Assembly (NCBI GenBank): GCA_025667525.1
Contig: CM046881.1
Span: 492,487,627 to 492,551,626, forward strand
Length of the DNA stretch: 64,000 bases
From: Glebionis coronaria
Lineage: Eukaryota; Streptophyta; Magnoliopsida; Asterales; Asteraceae
Direction: 5' to 3'
Shown: positions 1 through 11,627 of the stretch, one piece after another
Layout: every line of letters begins with the position of its first letter
Numbering within the stretch: position 1 is the stretch's first letter
Notes under the pieces: generated by a model
Database searches by the model: none
Seen by the model: only the letters and a program-made list of their open reading frames with translations
What the model was told of the DNA's origin: nothing
Position numbers and translations under genes: made by a program

Positions 1-27
1 AATTCTAACAGACTTAGATTCCCAACA
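1..27 (-). repeat. Copia 3' LTR, first 27 bases only
   Basis: These bases match the outer end of the right LTR at 36030-36056 with one clear difference. On the minus strand the LTR begins TGTTGGGAA and continues off the window to the left. Confidence 0.85.
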
Positions 28-43
28 ATCTCCCCCTATTTAA
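28..43 (-). other. Copia polypurine tract (plus-strand primer)
   Basis: The minus strand reads AAATAGGGGGAGAT directly before the LTR start TGTTGGG. A purine run abutting the 3' LTR is where second-strand DNA synthesis is primed in LTR retroelements. Confidence 0.85.
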
Positions 44-2467
44 ACATAAATATAGATAGATCTAAATAAGTTATAATAAGTGAGATAACAGCTTCTTTTT
101 ACACATAACAGATCTAAAAAACAACGTCATACTTCATTAATACTAAAAAAAACTACAAGTACAATACATGAGTAAACAAAATATGATAGTAAAAGTTCAG
201 CTATGAAAATTTTAATAATCGTCATTCTTTATTTTCTCTTCAGCCTCAGCTATGTCTGTCCTAGTATCCAATTCAGCCTTCAATGCTTGGGAAAATACCT
301 TGGAGTACTCTGTGTTCAGTTTAAGCACCTTTTGAATCAAAATAAGCTGAATAGTTGATGCAAGCCCCAACTCATCTTCCCTTTGGAACACATACTGACA
401 TCCCCTGTTCATGTAGGCCATTCCTTTTTCAGGCTCAGTGTAAGTCTGACCATCAACGGGCCCTACAATCCCATTTGGGAGAATCAAGTTCATGTGCATT
501 CCATCTACCTGGATATCATCAGTCACAAAGGTTTCTTGAAGGAATTGAGTCATCCTTTTTTATTTTCTTTCCAGCCTTTGTGGGTTCTGGTTCAAACAGC
601 TGTGGGAGTGGATCAATTTTGAGTTTGGCTGCTGTTTCTTTCAGCCAGTTGAACTTAGCTCTAAGAGTCTTGAGGAGTAAGAATTTTGCCAGTCGAGTCC
701 TCTTTGCAGCTAAAGCTTCAATTTCTAGCCATTCAGTCAAACCAAGTGTCTTAAGCATGAAATCATGGAACACATCCATGTTTCCTTGTTGGTTATCCCT
801 CCAAATGAGCATCTATGGGTTATGTGTTGATTTCTTGACTGCGTATTTAAACTTGGTGATAGTACCTGGAGCATATCTTTTGGTAACACAGGCATCATGG
901 TCAGCCTTTACCTTTTTCAGAGCCTCTGCGCGTTTCATCTCCATTTCTCTTAGCCTTTGTTTTTGCTCCTCTTTGAGTTGAGGAGACATGGCTTTCAACT
1001 TGGCTTCATCCAGCTCTTTGGCTTTCTTGATTTCATTCAATCGTTTAAACTCAAGTGCATGCTTCTCAATTTCTTCAACTGTAAACGGTTTTTCATTAGC
1101 GACTTTGAAAGTTGAGAATTGAGAGATTTTAGTGGTGGATCCTCCTGTCTCTAGCATCGCAACTATTTTCTTTAGTTTGGCGTCTGTGTCTACCATAACT
1201 ATTTCTTTCCCTTTCTTCGAGACAGAGGATTCTTCACTTGCTTTTTTCATCTCATCAGCATGTTTCAGAAATGCTATTTGAGCTTGTTCTTGGACAGCTT
1301 TTGGTAGGGAGACAACAATGAATTTGAGTTTCTTAGCTTTTGGTTCACCATCATCCACAACCTTTTTGGTGTTATCCAAGGACAGGGAATTTGATGAATC
1401 AGCTGCTTTGTTGTCTTGTTGCTCCCCCTTACTTTCAACATCATCATCAGGTATAGTAATCGGTGTGATGACTTGGAGAGGAATGGGATTTTCAGCTGTA
1501 TTTGAGTTGGAGACAGGTCCTAGTTTGAGTAGTTCAGTTTTCTCCCTCTCACGTTTAGCCTGTCTCTTAAGACGTTTGGCTGAACGTGACTGAATATAAC
1601 GAGCAACCTGTTCAACAGATGTGGCAACTTCTTTTGCCTGTTTCTTGATCCTATGGTAATTCTGAGAAGTTTGATGCAGTTGCAATTCACAGATCGATCA
1701 ACATGGCCAGCCAAATAGGTAGTGTGGCGTTTTTGCTTGCTGCACATAACTTCAAATTCTTTGTGCATCACTAACTCGTGGGCTGTTAACATATCAGGGA
1801 CTTCTTGGATGATGGCATATTTAATGCAAGTAGATAGGTGATTAAGTCCCTGAGAAACCCCTTTTCTTGTACCATCTTGGATGGGTTCAGTGATGGCGTC
1901 TTTAACAGCTTGGGAAATGATCTTAGGAAAATTGACTATGAAGGAATGCATTTCAGATCCAATTTTGTCCAGCTTTCTTGACAGGCGTTCACTGTCTGAA
2001 ACATGATGATAGGGCCTTAAACCATGAATGTTCAGGCTTTGCTGCTCAAATTCATCTTCCCTGGGAAAAAGATCAAAATTTGTCTGTTGTGGATGATCAA
2101 ACAATAGAAACTCTACTGTAGGATCATACACAACGCTTGGAAGCTCCTTTGTGATAGAAGTAGCTGAGGTAGGAGTCACAACAGCTTCTTTTGGAGGAGG
2201 AGTTGGTTCTCTAGCTGGTGCGGACACAGCTTTAGGTGGTGACATGTGAGGCTGTTCATCATCTTCATCGTCATCCTCCTCAATCATCCCCTCAGGGAGA
2301 ACTTCATCATCTGGCATTGATTCAGGTTCAGATAAGCTTTCAATGAAGGCAAGCACATCCTCTTCAACATTAGGCATGGGCTCATATTCGTTTGGCTGAT
2401 CCTGAGTCAAGTTATCAGCTCCTTCAGGTGTAGCCAGAGAGTCTACATTTGGCTGTACAACATCAGC

Positions 2468-3201
2468 CTGCAATTTGTTTAAGTTAGTAACAGTGAAATA
2501 GATAAAGGGAATGGTCGCCAGTTCGCTGTCCCAGAGAGGCTGAGGATGATTATTCAGCCACTCCAAAGGATAAATCCTTGGGATTCTTTTAAGTGTGGAA
2601 AGTAATGTGGTTAACGGTCGCCATTCGCTGCCCCTAGGAAAGTTGAGTGTGATTATTCAGCCTCCCCAAAAGGATAAATCCTTTGGGACTCTTTTATATG
2701 TGAATTGTATATGGGTTAAGATCGCCTGTTACGCTGCCCCTAGGAAAGTTGAGTGTGATTATTCATCCCCCCTAAAAGGATAAATCCTTTGAGACTCTTT
2801 TAGTTGTGAAAAAGATGTAGTTAATGATCGTCATATTACGCTGTCCCTAGGAAGGCTGATGATGATGATTCAGCCCCCCTTAAAAGTTAACTTTTGGGAT
2901 TATTTTTTCTGAGGGAACCTAGAGGCTGTGTGAAGTACAACTACTATAGGTCGAGACATATATGTATTCAGGTTTTTGTTTCCCTGAATACTGTCTAGAG
3001 GGTGCAGGGTCATCGGGGGTGCTTTATAAACACAAATGAATCACTCCCTGGTGCATAGACAGGGTGTACAGAAGTCTTAAAAGATTTCTAAGTGCATACA
3101 TAGATTCCTATGGGTCGAGGATAAACCTAAGTTCGCCACTCTCACCTACAAACATTTGAGAGTGGCTGCTTGTGTACCTCTAAAAATTATAAACTGATTA
3201 C
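2468..3201 (-). other. Predicted intron in the Copia downstream gene
   Basis: The minus strand has a donor CAG|GTAATC at 3204-3196, and an acceptor TTGCAG|GCTG with the G of AG at 2468. A TACTAAC branch-point match lies at 2489-2483, with the branch A 16 bases from the acceptor. Both flanking exons are in phase 0, so removing 734 bases keeps the frame. The open frame of exon 1 runs only five codons past the donor. No transcript evidence is available here. Confidence 0.7.
2507..2905 (-). repeat. Tandem repeat, about 104-bp period, nearly four units
   Basis: Units share a TCGCC...CGCTG(C/T)CCC(T)AGGAA block, a GATTATTCAGCC block and an AAAGGATAAATCC block. The last recurs at about 2568, 2671 and 2777, and a diverged form lies near 2880. 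The array fills most of the predicted intron and just touches exon 2 upstream sequence. Each unit contains a short purine block on the minus strand, such as TTTTGGGGAGGCTGAATAA. Confidence 0.8.
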
Positions 3202-4347
3202 CTGTGAGATATCAGCGAAATTAGGCGGGTTCCCTGTTGTCTCTGCTGATGTAAAGACGCTAGACTTCTGTTGTTTATTAGCTGTAGTCTCTGTGCCCAC
3301 AGACGTCTCTGGACCAGAGGAAGGAGTGGATGTCTTTTTAACCCTGGCCTTAGCAACAGTTTGGGTTTTGGAAGAAGATGGGGTTTTCTTCTTCTTTGGT
3401 CGTTGGCCAGTTGTTGCCTTGGACAGCGTGGTGTGTTGCCTAGAGGTCAAAGAAGTTGACTTACTAGGCACACCAACTGCAATCACCTTCTTAGAGGAAG
3501 GGATCAAGGGCTTCACAACAGATGGTTGTTTATTAGCAATGTTCATGTGAGCAGTCGCTGGCACATCATTGGGTCCCATCACCTTGTAGATAGCCCCAGT
3601 TATGTGATAAGGCTTCATGGCTGTAAGCGCAAAGTTGTGGTAGTTATCACCCAGCAAGCTTTCAAAGATAAGAGATAGAAAACAAACATAGCAAATGTTT
3701 TTCCCTCTGACTTGGTAGATACCCTTCAGCTGTTCAATAAGGTTGGAGAATAAGATGCTTCCAATATCGATATCTATTCCCCAAATAAGTTCATAGGCAA
3801 TGGTTTGATGGTTGAAGGCTAATTGGTCTTGAGATCCCTGCATACCACCCACGGATTTGACTATGTGAGTGAAGAGGACACGCCACATAGGTGGGAAAAA
3901 CTTGATCTTTAGGGGAGACTTCAGGACCACTTCAGCGGGTGTGAGGGCTGGGTTAACATCAGAGACAGGGAAGAGTGTGGCAAGGGCGTCTTTTACAGCC
4001 TTCTTATCAACAGACTTTAGGCATTCTTCGCCATGTCTTAGCCCCGCCACAGAAGAAAAATCAGCAACAGAAAATGCAAAAGGGTGTTCATTACATGAGA
4101 GGTTAAAGGAGATGGTGTTGTCATCAAGGATCTCAGCAGAATACCAGAATTCCCTAAGGTATTCTTGGTAGAAAACAGAAGGGGTTCTTGTGAACGCTTC
4201 ACCCACATCACAATTCTTCATGAAGTTCACCAGATCTGAGTAAGTGTTATTTGGAGCTTTGAGCCATCCAATAGAGTTGTTCGCGGCGAGGATACAATCA
4301 TTCATTTCGAAGTTAACGTTAGAAGCTTTGGGTACTGGAAATGCCAT

Positions 4348-4475
4348 TGAATCGAGAATAAAGAAGATGAAGATGGTGAGAGGGTTTAGAGAGATATTTT
4401 AGTGAGAGAGATGAAAATGATGAATAATGATAAAAGTGTTTGGTGAAAAACCTTGGGACAATATATATATTCAAA
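4348..4475 (-). promoter_or_regulatory. Candidate internal promoter and 5' leader of the Copia downstream gene
   Basis: On the minus strand an ATATATATAT box (4470-4461) lies about 115 bases before the ATG at 4347. It is followed by a CT-rich leader with CATCTCTCTCACT and CTCTCTAAACCCTCTCACC. TATA plus pyrimidine patch plus a short leader is the typical layout of a plant Pol II core promoter. Activity is inferred only. Confidence 0.45.
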
Positions 4476-4687
4476 ATTTGAAACAGTTATTCAACAGTAT
4501 TTAATGCGTAGTGGGAAAACGACTGCACACAAGTGGGTCCCTTGACCTTTCAAAACTTTTTGTCTCCTCGTTTATCGAAAAAAATATGAATAAAATATTG
4601 GGAATATTTTTAGCATTTACTTGGAAAGTAACTACCTAGTTTCATGTGAAAAACAATTAATATTTGTTCAGACATTAATGACACACA

Positions 4688-5937
4688 TTAAATATCAGCC
4701 ACAGACTTTGAGATATTAAGCATACCCAACTCAGCAACTAGCCTGTTGAATGAAGGTTCAGCCAAAGGCTTTGTAAATAAGTCAACTAGTTGGAGCTTAG
4801 TGGGAACAAAATGCAGCTCAATATCTCTTTTAATAATATGATCCCTGATAAAGTGATACCTGATATCTATGTGTTTGGTTCTTGAGTGAAGCACAGGGTT
4901 GTTTGAGATAGAAATGGCACTTGTATTGTCACAGAAGATGGGTACTTTGTCATATAGAATCTCATAGTCAGCTAGTTAACTCATCATCCAAAGTACTTGA
5001 GCACAAAAACTAGCCGCTGCAGCATATTCAGCTTCAGCTGATGACATAGCCACAAAGTTTTGCTTCTTGGCACTCCATCCAACCAACTTGCCTCCTAGGA
5101 TTTGACAGCTCCCTGAATTACTTTTCCTATCAATGCAGCACCCAGCGTAGTCTGAATCTGAATAAGCCTTGAGATCAGAGCCTGATTCTTTGGTATACCA
5201 CAGACCTAGAGAGGTTATTCCTTTGAGGTACCTGAAAATTCTCTTAACAGCCACTAGATGGGATTCTTTAGGGTTAGCTTGGTACCTTGCACAGAGACAT
5301 GTGGAGAACTGGATATCAGGGAGACTGGCTATGAGATACATGAGTGACCCAATCATGCCTCTATACATGGTCTCATTAACAGAGACCCCTGACTCATCAG
5401 GGCCCAAGTTGTTGGGTGGAAGCATGGGGCATTTCACTAATGTATAATCAGCCAAGTCATATTTTTTCAGCAAATCTTTAACATACTTTTCTTGACAAAT
5501 TGAAATTCCTTTAGGACATTGTTTAATTTGAAAACCCAAAAAGTAAGTTAATTCACCCATCATACTCATCTCATATTTCCTGGTCATTAATTTAGCAAAA
5601 TGTTTACTAAGATTAACATTTGTAGATCCAAAGATGATATCATCCACATAAATTTGTACAATGATGAAATCACTTTTATCCTTGAAGGTAAAAAGTGTTT
5701 TATCAATAGAACCCCTAACAAATTTATTTTTAGTTAAAGAAGTAGACAGCGTTTCATACCATACCCTTGGAGCCTATTTCAGCCCATACATTTCTTTGTG
5801 AAGCCGGTACACATGGTTGGGAAACTCGCTGTTCTCAAATCCTTCTGGTTGTTCGACATACACTTCTTAAGCCAAATCTCCATTGAGGAATTCACTTTTA
5901 ACATCCATTTGATACACAGTGAAGTTCATATATGCAG
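4688..5937 (-). pseudogene. Copia RT (C-terminal part) and RNase H
   Basis: This is the downstream half of the Copia polymerase, cut off from its upstream half by the insertion at 5938. The RT active-site motif YVDDIIFGS is present at about 5670-5630. It is followed by the conserved RT tail (YFLGFQIKQ, LMYLIASLPDIQ, YLKGT-type block) and RNase H (SDSDYAG, then SSAEAEY with the acidic residues kept, then HIDIRYHFIRD). Stops interrupt it: a TAA near 5865, a TAG in the GLK-x-AP motif near 5776, and a TAA near 4974. The frame ends at 4688. It would copy element RNA into DNA in virus-like particles in an intact relative. This copy is dead. Confidence 0.88.
5933..5937. repeat. Target-site duplication TGCAG, left copy
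   Basis: TGCAG stands immediately left of the LTR start TGTAACACCCCC. It is repeated at 30479-30483 after the other LTR end, and the Copia RT reading continues across the two copies. Confidence 0.9.
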
Positions 5938-8900
5938 TGTAACACCCCCAAATATTCATACTTTAGTTCAACGGAAGAGTCGTTGGTGTTATGGGATAGC
6001 ACATTACTCAAATCATAGACAACGCATAAAAATCGCGTCGTTTAATAATAAAGCATTTTCCATTCATGAATATCAAATTTATATAGGTCCCAAGTCATAG
6101 TATTTCATACAATTTTACAAAACATTTGAATGGAAATTGTTATTTAAGTGCGGGCCATGAATTGTTGTTGTCTTCCCGAGAATTACCTTCAAGTACCTGA
6201 GATAAAACATGTTAAAAGAAAAGGTCAGCGAAAACGCCGAGTGAATTCATAGAGTTTAATGAAATCCAATAATATATCATCGGTATAAAATTATTATCAA
6301 AAATCATTTTGTACAATTCTTGTCGTAGGCCATAAAATAAGCCAAAATCATTTTATACAAATCTTTGTTGTAAATCATACCATAGGCTTTTGCCTTCAAA
6401 ACCATTATACGAACCAATGTCGTAAAAACATCATACAATACGTTTTATAACGTTGTATAGAGTTAAATAAAAACCGTTATATGAATATGGTTATGTAAAA
6501 CCAAAACACGCACATAATATCAATAATAAGACCCCGTATTTCTAGTCAGGCAATATATTGTAATTCAAGGCGTACAACAATATTTTCGTTATTGGATTAT
6601 TATAAGCCGCATGACATTGCTACCTTACTATAACAAACAAAGGGTAGCTAACCCGAAACTCATTTGCCCATCTAAAATAGCGTGTCGTCACAATAATCAC
6701 GCTTATATAAATCTTCTCATACATAAATTCGCTTACCAATCAATGTGGCACGACGGGGATCAACCGTCAAGGCGCGAACAGGGGTGATCTTCCCCAAATA
6801 GTACTATTATATGCATAAGCGTCTACCAAATACCGGTAGTTCACAATTCATGCTATTGGGACTTTTAGTGACATAACTAACTAATAATAATCCATTTTAT
6901 TTCATTCATCGGGTCATATAATCATTATTCGGGTCATACTATCATTCGGGTCCATATCAATAAGCAAACAATCGGGACAACTGGTGTCTTATTTTATTAA
7001 AACTAACATGTTATCTCCCTCGCGGGTTTATAAAACATTTCATAAAAAAAACATTTAAAAGAGTGCGAGGCTATGAACTCACGTTGATTGGGAAAGGCAG
7101 TTATCGGCGATTTGGATGTACGGTACGTGCTTCAATCACGGAAACCTAGACAAATAATACTCGTCTTAGACTCTTGTCCAATGACTTTATAAAAGTAATA
7201 ACTATGTATATATATGATGATTTTATAAATATGATGATGATCAAGTGGGATTGTACATCTTTATCCAATATTATAGTGTTATGTGCTGGTAAATTTTTGA
7301 CTAGTTATACTAGTTTCAATCTAATTTCATATTAAGGCCCAATAAGCCCGTTAAAAGCACATTAAGAGTTCAAATCTTTATATTAGTCCATTTATACTAT
7401 TAATATCAGGCCTTGACTCATATGTTGGGCCCAAGTGGGTTAAGCCCAATGAGTAAGTCCATTAGTGTTTAGCCAAACTAGTCGGGTTAATAGTCTAATA
7501 AGGCTATTTTGGCCCGTTAATGTCCATAAGTTATAAAGCTCGGGTTTTATCGGTTTTTACTTGTCAAATGTACTTATACATCAGTAGATAAGTTATATAA
7601 AGTTTACATTAGACGGGTCCGACCGTCTAAGTTTTAATTGACGAAAACCTTAATTTTACGGTTTTAGCCGAAAAGACGTAAAACTTACGTTTTTAGTTTT
7701 ATAACTTATAAAACTTATCAAATTGCCATTTTTATAAAATGTCTCATCTATTTATTAATGTACATACTTATTTATATGTAATATATAAGTTAGTGGGTTT
7801 TAAGTATACATTTTATATTATATTTACTTGAGTGCTAATATTATGCTATATACTTTTATTTTATAAATCTGATTATTATTTTCACTTTCACCATTATATC
7901 TTGAGTTCTACAAGGAGATAAAAGCTCATTTTTGCGTGGCACAAACTAAATATTATGTGCTACAATTAACTCAGTTTTCGCTACTGCTCAATCAATCTGT
8001 AAATGTCCCTAACAGTCCGTCCAAAAGACTACTCAGATTTGTACTTCAATATTGTTTTGATCATATCTCACTCATTTTAAGGATTCCATTGTATGACTAA
8101 CTCTCACATGTGTACAGGTATCATATCTTACTGTATATTAATTCATTCAAGCCATTTTAACAATTTAACATAAGGTTCTTAACTGTTTTTATACAGCCTA
8201 CTATTTTAAGCAAGATTTTACCACTTCTACATGTAGTCTTCAATCTTTTTAACTAAGTTTATCAACACATGATCCCCACATAAGATTTTGATCATCATAC
8301 ATCATCATATACATATACATACATAAAGAAAATACAATATTACATAATCAAAATAACAAGAGGATAGGAAGAAGCAATCTCTATACCACCAATAGTGATG
8401 AAAAGATGAGTTTTTGATGAACAAGGCTTGGTTCCTTGTTACCAAACCTTCAACATGGAAAATGAAATTCTTGGGTCCTTCAAATGGATGAATACCTTCT
8501 TAAAAATCAGCCCATAAACTCCATGGAAACTCCTTTTTGGATGTTAAGATCACCTCCAATCTTCATCCTTTTAGCTAAGCTTCAACATATGTTGATTATA
8601 CATAGAATCATGGCTAGATTTTTTATGGTTATGGTGGTGGTGGAGCTATAGTGGTTTTAGTTAGTTATCTTACTTTGGAAGTCTTATGGGACAAGTGTCC
8701 CTTATTTTTGCTAGAAAGATGACACATCTTTGATGTGTTGTCTAGCCTTGGCCGTCCAATTGTGTGGGGGTGGGGCAAGTTTATCTTGTCTCATCCCCAT
8801 TTAATTACGGGTACTCCTCGATTCTAGTTTCCATGATTTACGTGCCCTCTGGTCGTTTTACGAAAAAAGTTTTTATAAATTATGAATCAACGGCACAAAA

Positions 8901-9301
8901 CAAATCTAATAAAAATTGTCTCATAAAAAACGGAGTTCAAAAACGTAAATACGTAATCCTAGGGTTTCCAGTTTAGTCGTAAAGGACGTTAAATTATGAA
9001 CGTAAGTCCTAATCTCTTCTCGTAAATTTGTGAGTTTATGAACCAAAACAAATTAAAATTCCAAAATAATATTCGAGAATAAATTTATTTTCTGAAATGT
9101 CGGACTGTCACCAAAAATGGTGTATGTAAACATAAGCACGTAACGTAGAATTATCCAGTTTAAACGTAGTCGATGCTACTTCAAGACGTAAACCCAAATT
9201 TCTTCCCAAAAATGAGTGAGTTCATAATATAACATTTAAAATAATGTTTTTAAATAATACTTGAGAATAAAATATCAACCATAAATTGACGGATTGTCAC
9301 A
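5938..9301 (-). repeat. Outer Tekay-like 3' LTR
   Basis: On the minus strand it starts TGTGACAATCCG and ends GGGGGTGTTACA. It aligns over its whole length with 27108-30478; differences seen by eye are a few per cent, so this insertion is older than the inner one. Apparent short ORFs inside it are antisense to the element. Confidence 0.88.
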
Positions 9302-9332
9302 GCATTTACCCCTAAACAGGATCTTTGTCCTC
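9302..9332 (-). other. Outer element polypurine tract region
   Basis: The minus strand reads GAGGACAAAGATCCTG then TTTAGGGGTAAATGC directly before the LTR start. The same sequence precedes the inner element's 3' LTR at 20385-20416. Confidence 0.75.
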
Positions 9333-11627
9333 AAAGATCGATTTATCTTACTACTCGCTTCTTATAGAGTTTAAGCCATGTGGGTATTTCCTCCACATTC
9401 AGTCTTTCCTCACAAGTGTAATTCATTACAATACGCGAGTTTCATCAAACATAACTACGGGAATACGATCAGGCTTAATGTTGACTTACTTTCTCTATCA
9501 ATGATGTTCACAGGTTTTTGATGAATGCAACTTTTCGCCGATCTAAACTTCATCTAGAAGTAATCAGATTTTCACTTGATAGGCATTTTATCAAGTTCGA
9601 TATACGAAACATAATTCACGCAGCCCTTGAAGTCCTAGGGTAGATCCAACTTAGATGCCTTTCAAACCAACCTTTTTACATTATCTCAATGGTCCCATAC
9701 AACGGGGACTTATTTCCCATGATCTTTCAGATCATTAATTCATTTTTCCATGGTGAAATTTTTTGGCATAACTTCGCTGCCAATCCCGCACTTCAAGATC
9801 TACATTTCATATTCACATAACCTCCTGCCCACTACTGGCAGTCAATAATCAGATCCTAATTTCAACAATCATTTTAGGTTTCACGGGTCGGGTATTTTGT
9901 AAGGTTAGGTTTGTCATCATAGGCAACCTTAAACCTAAAAGACATGTCCAACTCACAATGGGTGTATGTCGGGTATCTTCATCCCAACTCCTGCTTACAG
10001 ATGCTCTCATATAGATCCTCACAAGATTCGATCTCGATCCTAATACGATAATTATCAATGATAATCTCTCCAAAGGAAAACGATTATCCCATTCATTACC
10101 AAAGGCCAATCATTCAAACATAAAACAACACTTCTAGTGTTTTGTATCGTTACTTTACCTCGTCCCTTCGATTGGGGGTGGTAAACAGTACTCTCATCAA
10201 GGTTCGTTCTCAATGACTTCTGAGCAAATCTCTAGAAATTCGATGCGAAGCGAGGATCTTGATAGAGATGATCGATACAGGCACACCATGCTTAGATAAC
10301 TTCTTTAAATAAAAGAGTCAACTTTTCCATCGAGAATCTATCATTAACGGGAATGATGTTAGTAGATTTGGTCAGTCTGTCGACGATGAACCAAATATAA
10401 TCAAATTCAGATGATGACCTTTGCAATATTTAAACGTTTACTAATGTATGAGGCGATGTCCGCCTTCATAATTTGCCATTAGTACAACTTATTCAGATAA
10501 AGATACATTAAATCAGACATGGCATGAGTAGAATACTTAATCTTATGAGATTCCAACATGACTAAATCTCAAAATCCTTCATATTTAGGCAACCACAAAT
10601 GGCCTTTTATACATTTACGCCATCGGATCTCATTTCTAATGGTGCGCATTAGCCACGAACGCCTTTTATTATCTATATTATCCCTCTTACAAGCATCAGC
10701 TATTTTTAAATTGTTCGGACAATTTATTTTGCACCGTCATCATTAAGGAACACATCCTAATTGATTCTTTATCGTTTCTACATAATGTGTCAGTATCTAC
10801 ATTCACCTTTCCTGATGAAGTAATTATCATGTCCACAATTCACTCAAAAATTCTTTCTTCATGTTTTTTAAGTTTTAGTTTCGTCTCAACTATTATTTTT
10901 ATCAGTTTTACTCAATCCGACGTCTAAAGCGTCGATAATTACTACAAGTAATTAAATACTAAATATTTAATTTTTATGAAACGTAAACGTAAAAATTTTA
11001 AATTTCTTAGTTCGACCAATTTTAGAAAAATGTTTAAAAATAAATTTGAATTTTGATAACACGATTTTTGTTGATTTATCGAAAATAATTATTAAGATTC
11101 GTAAATGTTCGAAAAATCTTTGGTTATACTTTGGTCAAAATTTACTTAGTTGAAAAGCAAAAATTGCCATTTCAAATTTCAAGTCATGGTTTAAATGGTT
11201 TCCTCAGTCCCTCTTAGGTTGTCTTGAGGTATACACAAACATTTACCCCTAAAGGAGTTTAGTTAAATGATTTGGGTTTAAGGGAATGATTCCTTAAAAA
11301 AATCCTTTGATAAATATTTGTTAAAACATTTTTGCACTTTATTTTTGGTAAAACCCAAAGCCTTAATGGCTCTAATCTTTGAAGAGTCAATATATACCTT
11401 ACCATCATTAATTACACGGTCATTTAATGTAACGGATTAAACCTTAAATCACATGTTAACTACTCAAGGTACAGGTTTTCATTGCTCGACCAATTCAGGT
11501 CACTCTATAAATGATTATTAACCCCTTCCTATTCTTATAAACAAACAGATGGTCCTTAATGATTACCAGTATGAATTTATCAAATCACAGCCTACACACG
11601 TGATTCACCAAACTTATGGATGCTACA
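9333..11627 (-). pseudogene. Outer element: relic of RNase H, integrase and chromodomain region
   Basis: This is the 3' half of the outer element's internal region. It aligns in inverse orientation with the inner element at about 18120-20400. At 10200-10420 the minus-strand text matches the integrase relic of the inner copy (VDRLTKSA-like), heavily interrupted. No frame is open beyond about 86 codons. The relic ends at the inner insertion at 11628 and resumes at 23870. Confidence 0.65.
11623..11627. repeat. Target-site duplication CTACA, left copy
   Basis: CTACA precedes the inner 5' LTR and is repeated at 23865-23869 after the 3' LTR. The inner element's own homologous sequence near 18125 carries the uninterrupted site. 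Confidence 0.9.

Larger units (their letters stand above)
212..4347 (-). pseudogene. Extra gene downstream of Copia pol (env-like position), two exons, decayed
   Basis: This is a gene in the retrotransposon's own orientation between pol and the PPT. Exon 1 (4347-3202, 382 codons) begins MAFPVPKASNV. It holds a folded-looking domain of about 280 residues, then a Ser/Thr/Lys-rich basic tail with a KKKK cluster. Exon 2 starts at 2467 in the same phase. It holds an acidic stretch (about 2270-2300) and a long charged helical, coiled-coil-like region (about 900-1680). Breaks in exon 2: a frameshift near 1690, an in-frame TAG at about 810, and a slip at an A-run near 550. About 1,100 residues are implied. 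I see no signal peptide and no membrane segment, so 'envelope' is unsupported. I recall similar ORFs behind Copia pol in Asteraceae and a Pfam class called putative plant transposon protein; that is from memory. Function unknown. Confidence 0.72.

Noticed and set aside
355..981. A 208-codon plus-strand frame at the left edge
   Set aside because: It lies opposite exon 2 of the Copia downstream gene; the minus strand has the acidic and coiled-coil composition of a real protein.
212..4347. Calling the Copia downstream gene an envelope gene
   Set aside because: No signal peptide, membrane segment or fusion-like region is visible; only its position matches.
8764..8976. A 60-80 codon antisense frame seen in several Tekay-like LTRs (also 20742-20993 and 29908-30153)
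   Set aside because: The frame is antisense to the element, is broken by an indel in the inner 5' LTR, and its similarity is explained by LTR conservation.
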